Positions 17,654 to 26,819 of a DNA stretch of 64,000 nucleotides are shown here, one piece after another; positions within the stretch are counted from its first letter, which is position 1; every line of letters starts with the position of its first letter. The stretch comes from Escherichia coli (GTDB taxonomy: Bacteria; Pseudomonadota; Gammaproteobacteria; Enterobacterales; Enterobacteriaceae), in NCBI RefSeq assembly GCF_036503815.1, contig NZ_AP027764.1, forward strand, positions 2,914,001 to 2,978,000, in the 5' to 3' direction. The notes beneath the pieces are model-generated. The model was given only the letters and a program-made list of their open reading frames with translations. It searched no databases and had not been told where the DNA came from. The translations under genes were made by a program, and so were the position numbers.

Positions 17654-18880
17654 TTACTTGCGTTGCGCCGTTAACTCGGCAATACGGACAATCACCTGCA
17701 CTGCTTTTTCCATACCTTCCAGTGTCACAAACTCATGTTTACCATGATAGTTGTAACCGCCAGTGAACAGGTTCGGACACGGTAATCCCATAAACGACAA
17801 CTGCGCGCCGTCGGTACCACCGCGGATCGGTTTCAGTTCCGGCTCAATATCGCAGTCACGCATCGCCTGCTGAGCGATATCGAGAATATGCGGATGCTCA
17901 ACCACTTTCTCGCGCATATTGTAGTAACTGTCTTCAATCACCAGTTCAATGTAGCAATCAGGATGTAACCCTTTGCCCACTTTTTTGGCGATCTCCATCA
18001 TTTTACGTTTACGCGCTTCAAACTGTTTACGGTCGAAATCACGGATGATGTAGTGCATATCGGCCCGTTCAACGGTGCCTTTCATGCTCGCCAGGTGATA
18101 GAAACCTTCATAGCCTTCTGTCATTTCCGGGCTTTCATTTGCCGGAACTTCCGCATGAATACGTGCCGCCAGCGAAAGCGCATTTACCATCACTCCTTTC
18201 GCCGTGCCCGGGTGAACATTGTTACCGACAATTTTGATATTGACCGACGCGGCGTTGAAGTTTTCAAACTCCAGTTCGCCTACGCCACCACCATCAACGG
18301 TGTAACCCCAGCGGGCATCGAAGGCGTCAACATCAAAATGCTTCGCCCCTTTGCCCACTTCTTCATCCGGGGTAAAGGCGACGCGAATATCACCATGCGG
18401 AATGTTTTTTTGTTGTAATACCGCCAGCGCGGTCATGATTTCTGCAATACCTGCTTTGTCATCGGCACCTAACAAGGTTTTACCATCGGTGGTAATCAGC
18501 GTCTGACCCAGTAGCTGATGCAGCACCGGGAACATAACCGGTGATAAAACTTCATCGCCGATACCCAGCGCAATATCGCCACCGCGATAGTTTTCAACAA
18601 TTTGCGGATTCACATTTTTGCCGCTGCAATCCGGTGAGGTATCCACATGAGAAATAAAGCCAATCGCCGGGATATCGCCAGGGACGTTAGCCGGTAACGT
18701 CGCCATCAACGTGCCCTTCTCATTTAAGGTCACATTGATAAGCCCCATCTCTTCGAGCTGCTCTTTCAGCAGATGCAATAACTTCCATTGGCCTTCCGTG
18801 CTGGGAACCTGTCTCACCCCCGCTTTTGATTGGGTATCCAGAGACACGTAGTTCAAAAATCGCTCAAGTAGTTTATCCAT
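17654..18880 (-). CDS. pepT: PepT, peptidase T (tripeptidase)
   Basis: A 408-residue M20-family zinc aminopeptidase, cytosolic, removing the N-terminal residue of tripeptides. Zinc-site motifs are visible: GFISHVDTSPD (His/Asp, about 74-84), LLGADDKAGIAE (about 138) and AFTPDEEVGKG (about 170). The frame extends 14 codons upstream, but ATG 18880 (MDKLLERFL) gives the E. coli length and has GAGGGTG in front. It is convergent to roxA and divergent from potA. Anaerobic induction is known for the family; I see no FNR site strong enough to annotate here. Confidence 0.97.
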   Translation of the reverse strand: MDKLLERFLNYVSLDTQSKAGVRQVPSTEGQWKLLHLLKEQLEEMGLINVTLNEKGTLMATLPANVPGDIPAIGFISHVDTSPDCSGKNVNPQIVENYRGGDIALGIGDEVLSPVMFPVLHQLLGQTLITTDGKTLLGADDKAGIAEIMTALAVLQQKNIPHGDIRVAFTPDEEVGKGAKHFDVDAFDARWGYTVDGGGVGELEFENFNAASVNIKIVGNNVHPGTAKGVMVNALSLAARIHAEVPANESPEMTEGYEGFYHLASMKGTVERADMHYIIRDFDRKQFEARKRKMMEIAKKVGKGLHPDCYIELVIEDSYYNMREKVVEHPHILDIAQQAMRDCDIEPELKPIRGGTDGAQLSFMGLPCPNLFTGGYNYHGKHEFVTLEGMEKAVQVIVRIAELTAQRK

Positions 18881-19129
18881 GTAGTCACCCTCACTTTTTG
18901 TGACAACATTATTAAGAAGCAAGAAAAGACAAATATTGCGTCAGGTCACTTTTACCCCTGCAAGCGGGAATATTTATCAGCATTACCTTAATGAATATAA
19001 AGCTAAGCCAGTAATTCACAACAAAGATTGGCGATTCAAGCGGTTTGCCGTAGAATTACCGCCCTCATTAAGAGTCACCAAGGTGGTTAACCACAAACCC
19101 CGCATCGGTAAGCCATCCGTTGCGTTTAC

Positions 19130-20266
19130 ATGGGACAGAGTAAAAAATTGAATAAACAACCGAGTTCGCTTTCACCGCTGGTGCAATTGGCGGGAATTCG
19201 CAAATGCTTTGATGGTAAAGAGGTCATTCCCCAGCTGGATCTGACTATCAACAATGGCGAGTTCCTCACGCTGCTTGGCCCTTCTGGCTGCGGTAAAACA
19301 ACCGTTCTTCGCCTGATTGCAGGTCTGGAAACTGTTGATTCCGGACGCATCATGCTGGATAACGAGGACATCACCCACGTTCCGGCGGAAAACCGCTATG
19401 TGAACACTGTTTTCCAAAGCTACGCACTTTTCCCCCACATGACCGTGTTCGAAAATGTGGCCTTTGGGTTGCGCATGCAAAAAACCCCCGCTGCTGAAAT
19501 TACGCCCCGCGTGATGGAAGCCCTGCGGATGGTGCAGCTGGAAACCTTCGCTCAACGTAAACCGCATCAGCTTTCTGGTGGTCAACAGCAACGCGTCGCC
19601 ATTGCTCGCGCGGTGGTTAACAAGCCTCGTCTGTTGTTGCTGGATGAGTCGCTCTCAGCGCTGGATTACAAACTGCGCAAACAGATGCAGAACGAGCTGA
19701 AAGCGCTACAGCGTAAGCTTGGCATTACATTCGTCTTCGTGACTCACGACCAGGAAGAAGCACTCACCATGTCGGACAGGATTGTGGTGATGCGCGATGG
19801 TCGCATTGAGCAAGACGGCACGCCGCGTGAAATCTACGAAGAGCCGAAAAACCTGTTTGTTGCTGGGTTTATCGGTGAAATCAATATGTTTAATGCCACG
19901 GTCATCGAACGTCTCGACGAGCAGCGCGTACGCGCCAACGTTGAAGGCCGCGAGTGTAATATCTACGTTAACTTCGGCGTTGAACCGGGGCAAAAACTGC
20001 ATGTTCTGCTGCGCCCGGAAGACTTACGTGTTGAAGAGATTAACGACGACAACCACGCAGAAGGGCTGATTGGTTACGTTCGCGAGCGTAACTACAAAGG
20101 CATGACGCTGGAGTCGGTTGTTGAACTGGAAAATGGCAAGATGGTGATGGTCAGCGAATTCTTCAATGAAGACGATCCTGACTTTGACCACTCTCTCGAC
20201 CAAAAAATGGCCATTAATTGGGTAGAAAGCTGGGAGGTCGTACTGGCTGATGAAGAACACAAGTAA
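19130..20266 (+). CDS. potA: PotA, ATPase of the spermidine/putrescine ABC importer
   Basis: A 378-residue ABC ATPase. Walker A GPSGCGKTT is at about 51-59, the signature LSGGQQQRVAIARA at about 146-159, and Walker B LLLLDESLSALD just after. A C-terminal TOBE-type regulatory domain (about 245-378) contains LLRPEDL. It powers spermidine-preferential uptake with PotB, PotC and PotD. It is the first gene of potABCD; its 3' end overlaps the potB start by 17 bp. Confidence 0.97.
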   Translation: MGQSKKLNKQPSSLSPLVQLAGIRKCFDGKEVIPQLDLTINNGEFLTLLGPSGCGKTTVLRLIAGLETVDSGRIMLDNEDITHVPAENRYVNTVFQSYALFPHMTVFENVAFGLRMQKTPAAEITPRVMEALRMVQLETFAQRKPHQLSGGQQQRVAIARAVVNKPRLLLLDESLSALDYKLRKQMQNELKALQRKLGITFVFVTHDQEEALTMSDRIVVMRDGRIEQDGTPREIYEEPKNLFVAGFIGEINMFNATVIERLDEQRVRANVEGRECNIYVNFGVEPGQKLHVLLRPEDLRVEEINDDNHAEGLIGYVRERNYKGMTLESVVELENGKMVMVSEFFNEDDPDFDHSLDQKMAINWVESWEVVLADEEHK

Positions 20267-21107
20267 GTTCCAGAATGTAGTGATTGTCACTATTGTCGGT
20301 TGGCTTGTGTTGTTTGTCTTTCTGCCCAACCTGATGATCATTGGCACCAGCTTTTTGACCCGCGACGACGCCAGTTTCGTCAAAATGGTCTTTACGCTGG
20401 ATAACTACACGCGACTGCTCGATCCGCTCTATTTTGAAGTGCTATTGCACTCGTTGAATATGGCGCTGATCGCCACCCTCGCCTGCCTGGTGCTGGGCTA
20501 CCCGTTTGCCTGGTTTCTGGCAAAGCTGCCACACAAGGTGCGTCCGCTGCTGCTGTTTCTGCTGATTGTTCCCTTCTGGACCAACTCATTGATTCGTATC
20601 TACGGGCTGAAAATTTTCCTCAGCACCAAAGGCTATCTCAACGAGTTTTTGCTCTGGCTGGGCGTTATCGATACACCAATTCGCATCATGTTCACGCCTA
20701 GTGCGGTGATTATCGGTCTGGTTTACATTCTGCTGCCGTTTATGGTGATGCCGCTGTACTCCAGTATCGAAAAACTGGATAAGCCGTTGCTTGAGGCGGC
20801 GCGCGATCTCGGTGCCAGCAAGTTGCAGACCTTTATCCGCATCATTATCCCACTGACGATGCCGGGAATTATTGCCGGATGTCTGCTGGTAATGCTGCCA
20901 GCGATGGGCCTGTTCTATGTGTCCGACCTGATGGGCGGTGCGAAAAACCTGCTGATCGGTAACGTCATCAAGGTACAGTTCCTCAATATTCGTGACTGGC
21001 CGTTTGGTGCAGCCACCAGCATTACGCTGACTATCGTAATGGGCCTGATGTTGCTGGTTTACTGGCGCGCTTCTCGTCTGCTGAATAAGAAGGTGGAACT
21101 CGAATGA
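20250..21107 (+). CDS. potB: PotB, permease of the spermidine/putrescine importer
   Basis: A 285-residue inner-membrane permease with six predicted transmembrane helices. The EAA loop that contacts PotA is visible as LLEAARDLGASKLQTFIRI (about 176-195). The chosen ATG at 20250 lies downstream of GGAGG at 12 nt and overlaps potA; a GTG at 20281 (MIVTIVGW) would give the shorter 275-residue form and cannot be excluded. It overlaps potC by 4 bp. Confidence 0.95.
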   Translation: MKNTSKFQNVVIVTIVGWLVLFVFLPNLMIIGTSFLTRDDASFVKMVFTLDNYTRLLDPLYFEVLLHSLNMALIATLACLVLGYPFAWFLAKLPHKVRPLLLFLLIVPFWTNSLIRIYGLKIFLSTKGYLNEFLLWLGVIDTPIRIMFTPSAVIIGLVYILLPFMVMPLYSSIEKLDKPLLEAARDLGASKLQTFIRIIIPLTMPGIIAGCLLVMLPAMGLFYVSDLMGGAKNLLIGNVIKVQFLNIRDWPFGAATSITLTIVMGLMLLVYWRASRLLNKKVELE

Positions 21108-21898
21108 TCGGTCGACTGCTTCGCGGCGGTTTTATGACCGCTATCTACGCGTACCTGTATATCCCAATCATTATTTTGATTGTGAACTCTTTCAACAGCT
21201 CGCGCTTTGGCATCAACTGGCAGGGTTTTACCACCAAATGGTATAGCCTGCTGATGAACAACGACAGTCTGTTGCAGGCAGCTCAGCATTCACTGACGAT
21301 GGCGGTGTTTTCGGCGACGTTTGCTACGCTTATCGGTTCACTGACGGCAGTTGCGTTGTACCGTTATCGCTTTCGTGGTAAGCCGTTCGTTAGCGGAATG
21401 CTATTTGTGGTGATGATGTCACCAGATATCGTAATGGCGATTTCGCTGCTGGTGCTGTTTATGCTGCTGGGTATTCAGCTTGGCTTCTGGTCGCTGCTGT
21501 TCTCGCATATCACCTTCTGCCTGCCGTTTGTGGTGGTGACAGTGTATTCGCGCCTGAAAGGTTTTGACGTGCGAATGCTGGAAGCGGCGAAAGATCTCGG
21601 TGCCAGCGAATTTACCATTCTGCGAAAAATCATTCTGCCACTGGCAATGCCAGCGGTAGCGGCGGGCTGGGTGTTAAGCTTTACCCTGTCGATGGACGAC
21701 GTGGTGGTTTCTTCGTTTGTCACCGGGCCGAGTTATGAAATTCTGCCGTTAAAAATTTATTCGATGGTCAAAGTCGGCGTATCGCCGGAAGTTAACGCGC
21801 TGGCAACCATATTACTGGTGCTGTCGCTGGTGATGGTCATTGCCAGCCAGCTTATTGCTCGTGATAAAACGAAAGGTAACACAGGGGACGTTAAATGA
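21104..21898 (+). CDS. potC: PotC, permease of the spermidine/putrescine importer
   Basis: A 264-residue permease, the partner of PotB, with about six transmembrane segments and an EAA motif MLEAAKDLGASEFTILRKI (about 157-175). The start overlaps the potB stop (ATGA) and the stop overlaps the potD start in the same way, so the four pot genes are translationally coupled. Confidence 0.96.
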   Translation: MIGRLLRGGFMTAIYAYLYIPIIILIVNSFNSSRFGINWQGFTTKWYSLLMNNDSLLQAAQHSLTMAVFSATFATLIGSLTAVALYRYRFRGKPFVSGMLFVVMMSPDIVMAISLLVLFMLLGIQLGFWSLLFSHITFCLPFVVVTVYSRLKGFDVRMLEAAKDLGASEFTILRKIILPLAMPAVAAGWVLSFTLSMDDVVVSSFVTGPSYEILPLKIYSMVKVGVSPEVNALATILLVLSLVMVIASQLIARDKTKGNTGDVK

Positions 21899-22941
21899 AA
21901 AAATGGTCACGCCACCTGCTCGCGGCGGGTGCTCTGGCACTGGGCATGAGCGCCGCTCACGCCGATGACAACAACACGCTGTATTTCTACAACTGGACCG
22001 AGTACGTGCCGCCAGGACTGCTTGAACAGTTCACCAAAGAAACCGGTATTAAGGTTATCTATTCGACTTACGAGTCGAACGAAACCATGTACGCGAAGCT
22101 GAAAACGTACAAAGACGGTGCCTATGACCTGGTGGTTCCTTCAACCTATTACGTCGATAAAATGCGTAAAGAAGGGATGATCCAGAAGATCGACAAGTCG
22201 AAGTTAAGCAATTTCAGCAACCTCGATCCAGACATGCTCAACAAGCCGTTTGACCCGAATAACGACTATTCCATTCCGTATATCTGGGGTGCGACGGCGA
22301 TTGGCGTTAACGGTGATGCGGTAGATCCGAAATCTGTCACCAGCTGGGCCGATCTGTGGAAACCTGAGTACAAAGGCAGCCTGCTGCTGACCGACGATGC
22401 CCGTGAAGTGTTCCAGATGGCGCTGCGTAAGCTGGGCTACTCCGGTAACACCACCGATCCGAAAGAGATTGAAGCTGCATACAACGAGCTGAAAAAACTG
22501 ATGCCAAACGTCGCGGCGTTTAACTCCGATAACCCGGCGAACCCGTATATGGAAGGCGAAGTTAACCTCGGCATGATCTGGAACGGTTCTGCTTTCGTTG
22601 CACGCCAGGCGGGTACGCCAATTGACGTGGTGTGGCCGAAAGAAGGCGGCATTTTCTGGATGGACAGCCTGGCGATCCCGGCAAATGCCAAAAACAAAGA
22701 AGGCGCGCTGAAATTGATCAACTTCCTGCTGCGCCCGGATGTGGCAAAACAGGTTGCTGAAACTATCGGTTATCCAACGCCAAACCTCGCCGCGCGTAAG
22801 CTGTTAAGCCCGGAAATAGCGAACGACAAGACGCTCTACCCGGATGCTGAAACCATTAAAAATGGCGAATGGCAGAATGACGTTGGCGCAGCCAGCAGCA
22901 TTTATGAAGAGTATTATCAGAAGCTGAAAGCAGGACGTTAA
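21895..22941 (+). CDS. potD: PotD, periplasmic spermidine/putrescine-binding protein
   Basis: A 348-residue periplasmic binding protein. A signal peptide is evident (KKWSRHLLAAGALALGMSAAHA, cleavage after about residue 23), and mature PotD begins with DDNNTLYFYNWTEY. The ligand-cage aromatic and acidic residues lie in the usual family positions, such as the TEYVPP start. It delivers polyamine to PotB/PotC. It is the last gene of the operon; a terminator follows after 7 bp. Confidence 0.97.
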   Translation: MKKWSRHLLAAGALALGMSAAHADDNNTLYFYNWTEYVPPGLLEQFTKETGIKVIYSTYESNETMYAKLKTYKDGAYDLVVPSTYYVDKMRKEGMIQKIDKSKLSNFSNLDPDMLNKPFDPNNDYSIPYIWGATAIGVNGDAVDPKSVTSWADLWKPEYKGSLLLTDDAREVFQMALRKLGYSGNTTDPKEIEAAYNELKKLMPNVAAFNSDNPANPYMEGEVNLGMIWNGSAFVARQAGTPIDVVWPKEGGIFWMDSLAIPANAKNKEGALKLINFLLRPDVAKQVAETIGYPTPNLAARKLLSPEIANDKTLYPDAETIKNGEWQNDVGAASSIYEEYYQKLKAGR

Positions 22942-22948
22942 TTCAGCA

Positions 22949-22980
22949 AACGGGCGGTGGTATTACCGCCCGTTTTTTAT
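22949..22980 (+). terminator. Terminator of potABCD
   Basis: AACGGGCGGT (22949-22958) pairs with ACCGCCCGTT (22965-22974), and T-rich sequence follows directly. Confidence 0.88.
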
Positions 22981-23058
22981 TTAGCAAGGATGTGGCTAAG
23001 GAGTCAGGACAGTAAAGTTTTATCCCGCTCTTTCGTCGGTATTGTGGTCCGCTCGTAG

Positions 23059-23083
23059 GCCTGATAAGCGTAGCGCATCAGGC
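23059..23083. repeat. REP element between potD and cobB
   Basis: The imperfect palindrome GCCTGATAAGCG / CGCATCAGGC is a typical E. coli REP unit in a convergent gap. Confidence 0.8.
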
Positions 23084-23096
23084 AATTACTCCTGAT

Positions 23097-23918
23097 TTAT
23101 AATCCCTTCAGCAACTTTTCAACAAATTCTGGCACCACCTGGCTTGCCGGGCCGTAATATTTCTCGGCAAATTCATTACCAACCTGACTCGGTTCAAGAT
23201 TCAGTTCCACGGTGTGCGCGCCATGCAGTTTCGCTTCGTGAACAAACCCAGCCGCCGGATAAACATGCCCTGATGTACCAATGGCAATGAAAATATCGGC
23301 CATTGACAACGCCATATAAATTTCATCCATGCCGAGTGGCATTTCGCCAAACCACACTACGTGCGGGCGCAAGGGTGCCGGGAACTGGCAACAATGGCAT
23401 TTATCTTCTGGCGTAACGTCTCCGGTCCAGTCGAGAACCTGACCACTTTGCGAACAGCGAACTTTCAGCAGTTCCCCATGCATATGAATAACATTGGTAT
23501 TACCTGCGCGTTCATGCAGGTTGTCGATATTCTGCGTCACCAGCAAAAAGCGATCGCCGAGAGCGTCTTGCAGTTTAGCTAGCGCAAGATGCGCGGCGTT
23601 AGGCTGAATTTCTGGCTGCTGTAGCTGTCGACGACGGGCGTTATAAAACGCTTGCACCAGTTCAGGATCGCGATCGAAACCTTCCGGCGTTGCCACATCT
23701 TCAACCCGATGTTCTTCCCACAGGCCATCTGCGGCGCGAAAGGTACGAATACCTGATTCCGCAGAAATCCCTGCCCCTGTCAGTACGAGTACTCTTGGTT
23801 TTTCCATTGCTTCCGGCACCACTTTATCTCTGAAAAAAATACGCTGACGCAAACGCTCGCGCAGGCGGCGTTTATTTTTACGAAAACGACTTAACCGATG
23901 ACCCCGACGCGACAGCAT
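23097..23918 (-). CDS. cobB: CobB, NAD+-dependent protein deacylase (sirtuin)
   Basis: A 273-residue sirtuin that deacetylates and desuccinylates protein lysines (e.g. acetyl-CoA synthetase) using NAD+. Motifs: TGAGISAESGIRTFR (about 47), the acyl-specificity residues in FYNARRRQL (Tyr92, Arg95), TQNIDNLHERAG, catalytic His in VIHMHGELL (about 147), and zinc cysteines in VRCSQSG and CHCCQFP. The basic N-terminal extension of the long isoform is present; Met38 could start the short isoform. The protein stops six residues earlier than the 279-residue K-12 form I recall, after EKLLKGL. Confidence 0.96.
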   Translation of the reverse strand: MLSRRGHRLSRFRKNKRRLRERLRQRIFFRDKVVPEAMEKPRVLVLTGAGISAESGIRTFRAADGLWEEHRVEDVATPEGFDRDPELVQAFYNARRRQLQQPEIQPNAAHLALAKLQDALGDRFLLVTQNIDNLHERAGNTNVIHMHGELLKVRCSQSGQVLDWTGDVTPEDKCHCCQFPAPLRPHVVWFGEMPLGMDEIYMALSMADIFIAIGTSGHVYPAAGFVHEAKLHGAHTVELNLEPSQVGNEFAEKYYGPASQVVPEFVEKLLKGL

Positions 23919-23933
23919 AGCAACCTCTGTTGT

Positions 23934-24845
23934 TTAATCGGTTAGATGTAGGAAAGCCGCACCACGCATTCCTCCCGCATCACCGTGGCGCGCGCGTTCA
24001 ATGCGCGGAACACGAGCGACAGGTAAGAGATGACGAGGCAGCCTGTCCGCCAGTTGCGTTGTGATTGCCGGGAAATTCGATAAGCCACCACCAATGACGA
24101 CCAGGTCAGGGTCAACAATGGTCAGGATATTTCCCAGACAAACCGCTAATAAATCCAGATAACGCTCAACGTGCGCCCTTGCCTGCTCATCGCCTTGATC
24201 ATAAAGCGCAATAATTTCGGGAGCCTGCAACGGTTGATGATAATAGTGTTGATACAGCCACGCAAAACCGCGACCAGACAGATAATTTTCAATGCAGCCA
24301 TGCTGACCACAGCCGCAGCGGCGTAACGGGAAATCCAGCCCCATCATGGTTAACGCATCAACCGGCAGACGCATATGGCCAAACTCGCCGGTAATATAGC
24401 TTTTACCGGTAATTGGTTTACCGTTGAAAATCAACCCGCCGCCAACGCCGGTGCCGAGAATCAACCCCATCACCAGTGGATATTGAGTAAATTCATCATC
24501 CCAGGCTTCTGAAAGGGCAAAACAGTTGGCATCGTTATCAAGGCGGACATCGCGATCAAGACGTGCGCTCAGATCTGCACGCAGCGATTTACCGCTGGCA
24601 GCGGGGACATTGGCGGCATACAGCGTACCATCTTCTGTTTCCGGCATTCCCGGAATACCGATGCCGACAGAACCTTTACAGCCAAAACGCTTATCGGCTT
24701 CAGCCACCAGCTCGCACACTGCATCTAAAAATGCGTCATAGCTGTCACGCGGTGTCGGCAACCGCTTTTCCCACTGCAACTGCCGACCGCTATCAAACAC
24801 GCCAAGCGCAATTTTTGTTCCACCAATATCAAACCCGTAATACAT
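23934..24845 (-). CDS. nagK: NagK, N-acetyl-D-glucosamine kinase
   Basis: A 303-residue ROK-family sugar kinase that phosphorylates GlcNAc recovered from cell-wall recycling. The N-terminal phosphate-binding motif is YGFDIGGTKIALGVFD; the catalytic aspartate is in LDNDANCFALSE (about 107); the zinc motif CGCGQHGCIENYLSG is at about 177-191. The frame extends 20 codons upstream, but ATG 24845 has GGAGCGG in front and gives the family length. It lies 15 bp upstream of cobB on the same strand. Confidence 0.96.
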   Translation of the reverse strand: MYYGFDIGGTKIALGVFDSGRQLQWEKRLPTPRDSYDAFLDAVCELVAEADKRFGCKGSVGIGIPGMPETEDGTLYAANVPAASGKSLRADLSARLDRDVRLDNDANCFALSEAWDDEFTQYPLVMGLILGTGVGGGLIFNGKPITGKSYITGEFGHMRLPVDALTMMGLDFPLRRCGCGQHGCIENYLSGRGFAWLYQHYYHQPLQAPEIIALYDQGDEQARAHVERYLDLLAVCLGNILTIVDPDLVVIGGGLSNFPAITTQLADRLPRHLLPVARVPRIERARHGDAGGMRGAAFLHLTD

Positions 24846-24873
24846 TGCCGCTCCTTGTTTTAATGTACTGCCT

Positions 24874-26118
24874 TTACTGGCCGCTAAGGACTCGCGCAGG
24901 GTCAATATTACTGGCGCGCCGCGCCGGATACCAACTTGCCAAAAGACTCAGCAACAATGCTGTGACCAGTACGTAGAAGACGTCCAGCCAGTGCAATTCC
25001 GATGGCAGGAAGTCAATAAAATAGATATCGCTGGAGAGGAACTGATGACCGATCAGCTTTTCAATCCACTCAATAATCGGGGTAAGTTGCAGTGAAACCA
25101 CCACGCCGATAATCACCCCACACAGGCTGCCGAACAGCCCTGCCAGCAATCCATACCAGACAAAGATGGCGCGAATTAAACCATCTTTCGCCCCCAGCGT
25201 TCTTAATACTGCGATATCGCCACTCTTGTCTTTCACCGCCATCACTAAGGTGGAGACGATGTTGAAACAGGCCACGCCAATCACCAGTACCATCGCCAGA
25301 TACATAATGGCGCGGATCATCTGGATATCGCGATACATATAGCCGTAAGTACCAATCCAGCTTTTAATATAAACATAGCTGTTGGTCACTTCACCCGCAT
25401 CGCGTACCAGCTTATTGGCGTTGAAAACATCCGTCATTTTAAGGGCAATACCTGACACGCTGGAACCCATATCAAGATATTGTTGGGCATCTGCCAGCGG
25501 GATCATGGCAAAACTGTGATCGAGTTGGCCACTCAACTGCAAAATACCGGCAACGTGCAAACGCACACGTTTTGGCTGCATCAGTTTATGCTCGGGATTC
25601 GAATTTGGGATCATAATCGACACCCAATCGCCCTGCTTCACTTTCAGCGCATCCGCCACGCCTTTGCCGATGATAATTTGCTGTTCACCTGCTTTAAAAT
25701 TGCTCCACGCATCGTCCTGGACAAACGAGGGTAATGCGCTCAAACGCTGTTCCTGTTGCGGGTTAACGCCCTTGACCTGAATTGCGCGCAGATTGGCACC
25801 ACTTTCCACCAGCCCGGTGAAATTGATATACGGCGCGGCAGCGGCAATACCCGGCACTTTTTGCACGTTATCCAGGGCTTCTTGCCAGTTAGTCCACGGC
25901 TGATCCACCGCCTCAATTTCGCCATGCGGCACCACCGCCAGAATGCGGTTGTTCAGTTCGCGTTCAAAGCCGTTCATCGCGCTTAAGCCGACGATCAATA
26001 CCGCCACGCCGAGGGCAATGCCAATGGTAGAAATGACGGAGATCAGCGATACCATGCCGCCGCGCCGCCGTCCGCGACTAAAACGCAGGCCAATCAATAA
26101 CGATAAAGGCATCGCCAT
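24874..26118 (-). CDS. lolE: LolE, lipoprotein-releasing ABC transporter permease
   Basis: A 414-residue inner-membrane protein with one N-terminal helix (about 22-45), a large periplasmic domain, and three C-terminal helices (from about 270), the MacB/FtsX-type layout. With LolC and LolD it extracts outer-membrane lipoproteins from the inner membrane and hands them to LolA. It overlaps lolD by 1 bp. Similarity to LolC is visible in IGIALGVAVLIVGLSAMNGF near the first helix. Confidence 0.97.
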   Translation of the reverse strand: MAMPLSLLIGLRFSRGRRRGGMVSLISVISTIGIALGVAVLIVGLSAMNGFERELNNRILAVVPHGEIEAVDQPWTNWQEALDNVQKVPGIAAAAPYINFTGLVESGANLRAIQVKGVNPQQEQRLSALPSFVQDDAWSNFKAGEQQIIIGKGVADALKVKQGDWVSIMIPNSNPEHKLMQPKRVRLHVAGILQLSGQLDHSFAMIPLADAQQYLDMGSSVSGIALKMTDVFNANKLVRDAGEVTNSYVYIKSWIGTYGYMYRDIQMIRAIMYLAMVLVIGVACFNIVSTLVMAVKDKSGDIAVLRTLGAKDGLIRAIFVWYGLLAGLFGSLCGVIIGVVVSLQLTPIIEWIEKLIGHQFLSSDIYFIDFLPSELHWLDVFYVLVTALLLSLLASWYPARRASNIDPARVLSGQ

Positions 26119-26819
26119 TACTCCGCCCCCATCAGGCTCAGTTCCGCCGTCAGACGTCCATCACGCATTTCCAGTTGGCGGCTCATACGTTTCGCCAGTT
26201 GCAGGTCGTGAGTAACCACCAGGAAGGCGGTACCCTGCAAACGATTCAACTCCCCAAGCAACTGGAAGATGCTGTCGGCGTTACGTGCATCGAGGTTACC
26301 TGTAGGTTCATCCGCCAGTACCAGCCGCGGGTTATTGACCAGCGCACGGGCAATCGCCACACGCTGGCGCTCACCGCCAGAAAGTTCAGATGGACGGTGA
26401 TTCGCACGATGCTCCAGCCCCACCGCTTTTAACATCTCCAGCGCACGGCTGTTGATTTCAGCGGGCTTTTTCTTGCCAATCAGCAGTGGCATAGCCACGT
26501 TTTCCAGGGCGGTAAAATCCGGCAGCAGGTGGTGAAACTGATAAATAAAGCCCAGCTTCTGGTTGCGCAGCTCTGCTTTCGCCGCCGAAGACAGTTTGCT
26601 CATCGGTTGACCGTTAAAGATCACATCGCCGGAGGTTGGCGTATCCAGCCCGCCCAGCAGGTGCAGCAGGGTACTTTTACCAGAACCAGAGCTACCGACG
26701 ATCGCCATCATTTCACCTTCGCCGACGCTGAAACTGACATTGTGCAGTACATCGGTTTGCACACTGCCTTCCTGATAGCGTTTGCACAGGTTGTCGCATT
26801 GCAACAGGATCTTATTCAT
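26118..26819 (-). CDS. lolD: LolD, ATPase of the lipoprotein-releasing complex
   Basis: A 233-residue ABC ATPase. Walker A GSSGSGKST is at about 42-50, signature ELSGGERQRVAIARAL at about 145, and Walker B LVLADEPTGNLD follows. ATG 26819 (MNKILLQCDN) overlaps the lolC 3' end by 8 bp; the frame is open 47 codons further upstream, but this lies inside lolC. It is the middle gene of the lolCDE operon. Confidence 0.97.
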   Translation of the reverse strand: MNKILLQCDNLCKRYQEGSVQTDVLHNVSFSVGEGEMMAIVGSSGSGKSTLLHLLGGLDTPTSGDVIFNGQPMSKLSSAAKAELRNQKLGFIYQFHHLLPDFTALENVAMPLLIGKKKPAEINSRALEMLKAVGLEHRANHRPSELSGGERQRVAIARALVNNPRLVLADEPTGNLDARNADSIFQLLGELNRLQGTAFLVVTHDLQLAKRMSRQLEMRDGRLTAELSLMGAE

